This document shows positions 5,890 to 10,149 of a stretch of DNA of 10,149 bases, piece after piece (within the stretch, counting starts at the first letter, position 1; every line of letters begins with the position of its first letter). The stretch is from the NCBI GenBank assembly GCA_902803345.1, contig CADCPV010000199.1, forward strand, positions 1 through 10,149. The letters run 5' to 3'. Position numbers and translations under genes: made by a program. The stretch is from an uncultured Eubacteriales bacterium (lineage in GTDB: Bacteria; Bacillota_A; Clostridia; Lachnospirales; Lachnospiraceae). Below the pieces are notes generated by a model that worked only from the letters and a program-made list of their open reading frames with translations, ran no database searches and was not told the DNA's origin.

Positions 5890-6414
5890 ATGAAAGTTTT
5901 TTATTCGATTGCGTCGGTCAAGGGGCCGGATGATTCGAAAAATCCCACAAATTTCAACATCAACGGTGCGGTACGGCCGCCGGAAGAGGAAAGCATCCGG
6001 TATTCCTCGATTTCGATTCTGGATAAGCAGAAATATGAGGTAATTGAGGAAAAGGAGGGCAGAAGCGCGGCGGCCCGGCTCAGCCTGAAAAACCGCAGCC
6101 TTTCGGCGGAAGCCTCCGACGGCATGGGGATTTACCGGGTACGCGATGGAGAGATTCTCCGCCTGATCGGGAAAGAGGCGAAAAATCGTTCCGAAGAAGC
6201 GGTTCCGGAATGCTTTGAGAGCGATTCTCTTCCGGGCGATCTGTATATTCTTTGCAGCGGAGGGCTCGAAAAAACGCTGTCAGCGGACCGGATTTTTGCG
6301 GTTGCCGAAGAAACTGACCGTATCCAGGAGATCGCCTCAGCCCTGCAGAAAGCAGCCGTTACGGCGGGCTGCGGGGAGTCTCTGACAGTACTTGCCGTCC
6401 GGCGGGAACTGTAG
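5890..6414 (+). pseudogene. PP2C-like Ser/Thr phosphatase, internally shortened and missing metal ligands
   Basis: The frame has a normal ATG with a GAGGA ribosome site (5878-5882) and 174 codons; bacterial PP2C (PPM) domains are about 230-250. The opening (MKVFYSIASVKGPDD) and the later segments IYRVRDGEILRL, LPGDLYILCSGGLEKTLSAD and the terminal SLTVLAVRRE follow the family order. About 60-100 residues of the central beta-sandwich are absent around residues 52-80, where DGMG is joined directly to IYRVRDG. The LCSDGL motif reads LCSGGL (Asp to Gly, about residue 124) and the final GxDN(I/L)TV reads GESLTV, so metal-binding Asp residues are lost. PP2C enzymes remove phosphate from Ser/Thr residues using two metal ions, and this product should be inactive. 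No partner kinase is present. An alternative is a true pseudophosphatase with a regulatory role, but the deletion-like join favours decay. Confidence 0.6.
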
Positions 6415-6475
6415 AGGAGAGGGAAAAAGTCCCGGCGTCCGGATACCGATAAAGCGATCGGGATGATCTTGATGC

Positions 6476-6504
6476 TTGCTTTTTGCCGCAGCATACAGTA
6501 AGAT
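6476..6504 (+). promoter_or_regulatory. Possible promoter of the mannonate dehydratase-like gene
   Basis: TTGCTT (6476-6481) and TAAGAT (6499-6504) are separated by 17 bases and end 32 bases before the ATG. The match is moderate (4 of 6 at -10). No clear operator or catabolite-repression site was seen in 6415-6536. Confidence 0.35.
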
Positions 6505-6536
6505 GGATTTGGAACAATGATTTCGGAGGATTTCTT

Positions 6537-7754
6537 ATGTCGAACACAGTAACAATACGGAACATTTACCCGATCTGCACGGCGCCGGAGCGGATTCCTC
6601 TGGTGATCGTCAAGGTCGAAACCTCGGAGCCGGGGCTCTACGGTATCGGCTGCGCCACCTACACCCAGCGCTGGATGACAGTCGCACATGCGGTAGAGCA
6701 CTATATGAAGCCGCTTCTTGTCGGGAAAGACGTGACGCGGATCGAGGATATCTGGCAGATGGCTATGGTCTCCCCGTACTGGCGGAACGGACCGATCCTG
6801 AACAACGCGATCTCGGGCGTCGATGAGGCGCTCTGGGATATCAAGGGCAAAATGCTGAACACGCCCCTGTACAATCTTCTCGGCGGCAAGGTCCGGGAAG
6901 CAGCGCGGGTATACCGGCATGCGGACGGGCGGACGCTCGAGGAAGTCGGTGATAAGGTTCAGCAGTACATCGAGGACGGTCTTCAGGTTATCCGGATCCA
7001 GCACGGCGGCTACGGCGGATCGCGCGGGAATTCCTATATCGAATCCCTGCGGCCGGAAGGCGCCTGCGAGGGCGCGTATTATGATCCGCTGGGCTATGAG
7101 CTTTCCGTAACAAGGCTCTTTGAGTATATGCGGAACCGTTTCGGCGAACAGATTGAATTCTGCCACGACGTGCATGAGCATCTGGACCCGATCAACGCGA
7201 TCCATCTTGCGAAGGAGCTGGAGAAATACCGGCCCTTCTTTTACGAGGATCCGCTTCCGCCGGAACAGGTGGACTGGTTCCGGACCATGCGCCAGCACGC
7301 GGCGATTCCGATCGCGATGGGTGAGCTGTTCAACAATCCGAATGAGTATATGAACCTGATCTCGGAGCGGCTGATTGACTTTATCCGCTGCCATGTTTCG
7401 CAGATCGGCGGCATCACGCCCGCGAAAAAGCTCGCTTCGGTCTGCGAGGCTTTCGGCGTGCGCACAGCCTGGCACGGTCCCGGCGATACTTCGCCGGTCG
7501 GGCACGCGGCTGATGTGCATCTTGACGTTTCGAGCTGGAATTTCGGCATTCAGGAGTGGGCCGGCTTCTCCGATACGATTAAGGAAGTCTTCCCCGGCTG
7601 TCCGGAGCTGAAGAAGGGCTATGTCTATCCGAACGACAAACCCGGCCTCGGCATTGACATCGACGAAAAGCTTGCGGCGAAGTTCCCCTGCAGTGAAGCG
7701 CTTCCGCAGTGGACCAACTGCCGGCGCCCTGATGGCACGCTGAACCGGCCGTAA
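6537..7754 (+). CDS. D-mannonate dehydratase family protein (RspA/ManD-like, enolase superfamily)
   Basis: This complete 405-residue protein has the same length as RspA/ManD proteins (about 400). Characterised ManD members dehydrate D-mannonate (some D-gluconate, some neither) to 2-keto-3-deoxy-D-gluconate, a cytosolic step of uronate catabolism. The N-terminal capping domain covers residues 1-120. The barrel carries the three acidic metal ligands D211 (FCHDVHEH), E237 (FFYEDPLPPEQ) and E263 (MGELFNNP). H213 after the first ligand, H313 (AWHGPGDTSP) and Y159 (QHGGYGG) match the expected catalytic and substrate positions. The start at 6537 follows a CGGAGGA site (6524-6530) at 6-base spacing; an upstream in-frame ATG at 6483 has none. 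The pectate-lyase-like fragment follows after 17 bases in the same transcript. No kdgK, kdgA, uxuB or rspB gene is visible, so whether the substrate is mannonate or another aldonate is unknown. Confidence 0.9.
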   Translation: MSNTVTIRNIYPICTAPERIPLVIVKVETSEPGLYGIGCATYTQRWMTVAHAVEHYMKPLLVGKDVTRIEDIWQMAMVSPYWRNGPILNNAISGVDEALWDIKGKMLNTPLYNLLGGKVREAARVYRHADGRTLEEVGDKVQQYIEDGLQVIRIQHGGYGGSRGNSYIESLRPEGACEGAYYDPLGYELSVTRLFEYMRNRFGEQIEFCHDVHEHLDPINAIHLAKELEKYRPFFYEDPLPPEQVDWFRTMRQHAAIPIAMGELFNNPNEYMNLISERLIDFIRCHVSQIGGITPAKKLASVCEAFGVRTAWHGPGDTSPVGHAADVHLDVSSWNFGIQEWAGFSDTIKEVFPGCPELKKGYVYPNDKPGLGIDIDEKLAAKFPCSEALPQWTNCRRPDGTLNRP

Positions 7755-7771
7755 CAGAATGAGGAGGAGCC

Positions 7772-8002
7772 ATGAAGACACTTCAGTCGGTTTATCGCAC
7801 CCTTCCCCCGGATCCCCAGGCGATTGTCCTGGGGCAGGGGGATTTTCCTGTCTATGGAGACGGGCTTCACGATGACACGAAAAACCTGCAGCAGGCGCTG
7901 AATGCGCTGAAAAAACGGGACAATTTCGGTATCGTTTTCCTGCCGGAGGGAAAGTACCGGATCAGCGCGAATACTACAAGCGGATCATTGAATCCGACGT
8001 GA
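7772..8002 (+). pseudogene. Pectate-lyase-superfamily (GH28-like) protein, N-terminal fragment
   Basis: The ATG at 7772 has a strong GAGGAGGAG ribosome site and a 76-codon frame. Residues 16-66 match the start of the right-handed beta-helix family (Pectate_lyase_3 / GH28-related): DFPVYGDGLHDDTKNLQQALNAL and then GIVFLPEGKYRIS. Proteins of this family are several hundred residues, so almost all of the helix, including any active site, is missing. Resemblance ends at GKYRIS (about base 7966). The rest (ANTTSGSLNPT) is out-of-frame reading of the next remnant. The spacing to the ManD-like gene shows the intact ancestor was cotranscribed with it, pointing to breakdown of plant or host glycans. 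The fragment is not expected to function. Confidence 0.72.
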
Positions 8003-8250
8003 AGGAGAACGACTGCCTCGAAAATCCGCGCGTTTTCTGCGAACACGGGGAATACAGCGTCGCTGTTTCCGAAGAAACCGGACGTGTCTATGTTGCGGAA
8101 GGACATATTCTGGTGTATGATCTGAATGGGGAGCACATCGAAACGATCCGTACCCCGAAGCGCGCCGGAACACTTGCAATCGGCGGGAAGAATCAGGAGA
8201 TTCTGTATGTGACGGCGGAAGACAGCGTATATGCGCTGAAGATCCGGTAA
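7969..8250 (+). pseudogene. SMP-30/gluconolactonase-like protein, C-terminal fragment
   Basis: A different frame, open from about 7969, reads EYYKRIIESDVKENDCLENPRVF and then beta-propeller blades: AVSEETGRVYVAEGHILVYD, HIETIRTPKRAGTLAIGGKN and EILYVTAEDSVYALKIR, ending in TAA at 8250. The last two blades and the terminal LYVT..SVYAL pattern are typical of SMP-30/gluconolactonase/LRE-type propellers of about 280-320 residues, so this is roughly the last third. No start codon with a ribosome site is present; the GTG at 7999 is not preceded by one. The frame is joined directly to the lyase fragment around 7964-7972, consistent with a single deletion removing the end of one gene and the beginning of the next. 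Such lactonases hydrolyse sugar lactones to aldonates, which fits the neighbouring mannonate dehydratase-like enzyme. Family assignment is moderate. Confidence 0.6.
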
Positions 8251-8260
8251 ATATATGTTT

Positions 8261-8264
8261 GGAG
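8261..8264 (+). promoter_or_regulatory. Ribosome site that decides the acetyltransferase start
   Basis: GGAG lies 1 base before the ATG at 8266 but 10 bases before the in-frame ATG at 8275, so 8275 is the more plausible start. Confidence 0.5.
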
Positions 8265-8274
8265 TATGAAAAAG

Positions 8275-8709
8275 ATGGGAATTATCTATCAGGAAGAACG
8301 CCTTTCGGCGGATGAATACATTGATTTTCTGAAGCGGACCGATCTCGGCTCGCAGTATCCGAAGGAACGCTTTTCGGAGCGGATTGAAAAGCTCGTGAAA
8401 AACGTCTCGATCAGCCTTACGGCCCGGGATGACCGGGGAAAACTTGTCGGCGTGCTTTTCGGGCTGACGGATTTCTGCTACTGGCTCTATGTGACGGATC
8501 TCGGCGTGGACCGGGACTTCGTGCGGCAGGGAATCGGCAGCACACTGATGAAAAAGGCGCATGTTCTTGCGGGCGGGGAGAAGGACATCGCGGTCTATCT
8601 GATCGCAAATGAGAATGCTGTGCCCTTCTATGAGAGTCTCGGAATGAAGTTCGCGGATGACGTGATGCAGTACAACCATATCGACTGGACGGAGTTTACG
8701 GTGGAATGA
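8275..8709 (+). CDS. GNAT-family N-acetyltransferase
   Basis: This 144-residue single-domain GNAT protein transfers an acetyl group from acetyl-CoA to an amine. The central strand LYVTDLGVDRDFVRQGIGSTLMKKA holds motif A with the acetyl-CoA pyrophosphate loop R-Q-G-I-G-S (about residues 84-89), followed by motif B, NENAVPFYESLGM. The length is normal for a minimal GNAT. The start is placed at 8275 by ribosome-site spacing, although 8266 is in frame and adds three residues (MKK). Its stop overlaps the ATG of the downstream decarboxylase (ATGA, 8706-8709), so the two are translationally coupled. Because the partner decarboxylates a basic amino acid to a diamine, a polyamine or amino-acid acceptor is possible. 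That is inference from context, as the sequence does not identify the acceptor. Confidence 0.87.
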   Translation: MGIIYQEERLSADEYIDFLKRTDLGSQYPKERFSERIEKLVKNVSISLTARDDRGKLVGVLFGLTDFCYWLYVTDLGVDRDFVRQGIGSTLMKKAHVLAGGEKDIAVYLIANENAVPFYESLGMKFADDVMQYNHIDWTEFTVE

Positions 8710-10121
8710 AGACTCCGATCTGTGATTTTGTTCGAAAATATGCAGAATCCAGGACAGTCCGCATGCATATGCCGGGGCATAAAGGCAGAGGACCCCTGGG
8801 AATCGAAGCGCTGGATATCACGGAGATTTCAGGCGCGGATGCGCTGTACGAAGCATCGGGGATCATTGCGGAGAGCGAGCGGAATGCTGCGGAGCTGTTC
8901 GGGACTGAGGCAACCTTCTACGGGACGGAGGGCTCGAGCCAGATGATCCGCGCGATGCTGTATCTTGCCGGCCAATGGGCACGGGCACGCGGAAAAAGCG
9001 GACGCATTATGATCCTCGCGGCCCGGAATGTCCACAAATCCTTTATCCAGGCCTGTGCGCTTCTGGATTACGACGTGGAATGGCTGTACGGAGAGGAACC
9101 GGGATACTTAAGCTGCGTGATCCGCCCCGAAACCCTCGAAAATCTGCTCAAAAAGGCCCAAGAGAAGGCACACAGACTGCCCGACGCATTCTTTATCACC
9201 TCACCCGATTACCTCGGCAAAACGGCCGATATTCGCGCTCTTGCGGGCATCTGCCACCGTTATGACATGCCGCTTTTCGTGGATAATGCGCACGGCGCCT
9301 ATCTGCATTTTCTGCGGGAGCCGCAGCATCCGATGGACCTTGGCGCAGACCTTTGCTGCGACTCCGCGCACAAGACGCTTCCGGTCCTGACAGGAGGCGC
9401 GTATCTTCATGTCGGAAAAGCAGCAGAGGAAAGACAGAGGAGCGCCGGAAGGCAGGATTCAGCCGGATTCTTTGCCGAAAATGCCCGTTCGGCACAGGCG
9501 CTTTTCGGATCGACCAGCCCTTCCTATCTGGTGCTGCAGTCGCTGGATTCCTGTAATGCAGTTCTTTCGGACGGGTACCGGGAGAAGCTTCGGGATTTCG
9601 TACGGAAGCTTGATGCAGTCAAAGAAGAGCTGCGCATGTCGGGCATTCCGGTCACGGATACGGAGCCGCTGAAGCTGACGATTGAAGCTCAAAAGACAGC
9701 TTCCGGCTTTTCCGGAACTGCGCTTTCCCGAAGGCTCCGGGAGTATGGAATCGAGTGCGAATACGCGGATTCGGAACATCTCGTGCTGATGCCGGGCCTG
9801 GAAAATACGGATCAGGAGCTTCTGCGGCTTCGGGAAGCGTTATTGGAAATCTGCAGTGAAAAGGGCGCTTTCGAAGCGAAGGCGATCCTTCCTGCTCTTT
9901 CCCCTGCCGAACAGGTTCTCACGATCCGGGAAGCGGTTTTCGCGCCGCATGAGACAGTCCCTGTTCGCGAGGCTGTGGGAAGGATTGCCGCATCTCCCAC
10001 CGTTTCCTGCCCGCCCGCGGTACCGATTGTCGTAAGCGGGGAAAGGATCAGCGAAGCGGCGGTACAGATGATGCAGCACTATGGAATCGAAACCGTAGAA
10101 GTGACGGCCTGTGATAAATAG
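8706..10121 (+). CDS. Orn/Lys/Arg decarboxylase family protein (short, Gram-positive type)
   Basis: This 471-residue PLP-dependent fold-type I decarboxylase acts on ornithine, lysine or arginine to give putrescine, cadaverine or agmatine. The N-terminal signature RMHMPGHKGRG (19-29) is diagnostic of the group. PLP site residues are visible: H110 (RNVHKS, ring stacking), D193 and H196 (FVDNAHGAYLHF), and the Schiff-base lysine K223 in CDSAHKTLPVLTGGAYLHV. The length matches the short clostridial/bacillar form (about 470-490), which lacks the N-terminal wing domain of the enterobacterial inducible enzymes. The C-terminal domain (from about residue 330) is complete and ends in TACDK. It begins inside the stop of the GNAT gene (4-base overlap). 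In many Firmicutes this gene precedes tmk and holB, but the window ends 28 bases after the stop, so that cannot be seen. Specificity among the three amino acids is unresolved. Confidence 0.93.
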   Translation: MKTPICDFVRKYAESRTVRMHMPGHKGRGPLGIEALDITEISGADALYEASGIIAESERNAAELFGTEATFYGTEGSSQMIRAMLYLAGQWARARGKSGRIMILAARNVHKSFIQACALLDYDVEWLYGEEPGYLSCVIRPETLENLLKKAQEKAHRLPDAFFITSPDYLGKTADIRALAGICHRYDMPLFVDNAHGAYLHFLREPQHPMDLGADLCCDSAHKTLPVLTGGAYLHVGKAAEERQRSAGRQDSAGFFAENARSAQALFGSTSPSYLVLQSLDSCNAVLSDGYREKLRDFVRKLDAVKEELRMSGIPVTDTEPLKLTIEAQKTASGFSGTALSRRLREYGIECEYADSEHLVLMPGLENTDQELLRLREALLEICSEKGAFEAKAILPALSPAEQVLTIREAVFAPHETVPVREAVGRIAASPTVSCPPAVPIVVSGERISEAAVQMMQHYGIETVEVTACDK

Positions 10122-10149
10122 AAGGATCTTCGGATCATTTCACAAACGC

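Noticed and set aside
6421..6442. Short hairpins GGGA-AAAAG-TCCC and CCGG-CGT-CCGG after the PP2C-like gene
   Set aside because: Stems of only 4 bp with no T-run; too weak to call a terminator or riboswitch.
6132..7781. 549-codon open frame on the minus strand
   Set aside because: It is antisense to the ManD-like gene and the PP2C remnant, with arginine-rich, low-complexity reading and no recognisable motif.
7867..8679. 270-codon open frame on the minus strand
   Set aside because: It runs antisense across the lyase/lactonase remnants and the GNAT gene; the sense frames have clear family matches.
10122..10149. GATC-TTCG-GATC stem after the decarboxylase
   Set aside because: A 4-bp stem without a T-run, and the window ends too soon to judge.
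1..10149. CRISPR array, tRNA, rRNA or complete insertion sequence
   Set aside because: No repeat-spacer pattern, cloverleaf, rRNA segment, transposase frame or terminal inverted repeats bounding a gene were found on reading both strands.

Overview
The window looks like chromosomal DNA of a Gram-positive anaerobe of the Clostridia, probably Lachnospiraceae. The evidence is the moderately GC-rich coding sequence, strong AGGAGG-type ribosome sites, sigma-A-like promoters and the gene families present: a 2-enoate reductase-type flavoprotein, iron-dependent alcohol dehydrogenase, RspA/ManD-type sugar-acid dehydratase and a short Orn/Lys/Arg decarboxylase. This placement is inference. No rRNA, tRNA, CRISPR array or complete insertion sequence was seen.

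Layout. 1-624 is the C-terminal part of an Old Yellow Enzyme-type NADH:flavin oxidoreductase. 625-811 holds a long imperfect hairpin (641-683) and a promoter region with TGCGT boxes at exact 34-bp spacing. 812-1066 is a truncated AAA-type ATPase, followed with a 1-base overlap by an AT-rich gene for an unknown membrane-anchored protein (1066-1818). Decayed coding sequence and a Rho-independent terminator (2008-2036) close this block. 2135-4763 is a two-gene operon, iron alcohol dehydrogenase plus ALDH3-like aldehyde dehydrogenase. Its promoter (TTGAAA-17 bp-TATAAT) is overlaid by three ATTGAA boxes at exact 33-bp spacing. 4862-5239 encodes a small four-helix membrane protein. On the minus strand, 5259-5756 is the body of a secreted or lipoprotein-like protein that has lost its start and signal peptide. 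5890-6414 is a shortened PP2C-like phosphatase lacking its metal-binding residues. 6537-7754 is a complete mannonate-dehydratase-family enzyme, followed by a scar where the 5' end of a pectate-lyase-like gene is joined out of frame to the 3' end of an SMP-30/gluconolactonase-like gene. 8275-10121 is a translationally coupled GNAT acetyltransferase and an Orn/Lys/Arg decarboxylase.

How the genes work together. The dehydrogenase pair probably interconverts an alcohol, aldehyde and acid for redox balance or sugar fermentation. The ManD-like enzyme with pectate-lyase and lactonase remnants suggests a former plant-polysaccharide or uronate/aldonate catabolic cluster that has been cut down.

The most notable themes are the two promoters with helically phased short repeats and the number of broken genes (ATPase, 1796-2000 remnant, headless secreted protein, PP2C, lyase/lactonase fusion) lying between intact enzymes. 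I did not find a convincing new defence system or mobile system.
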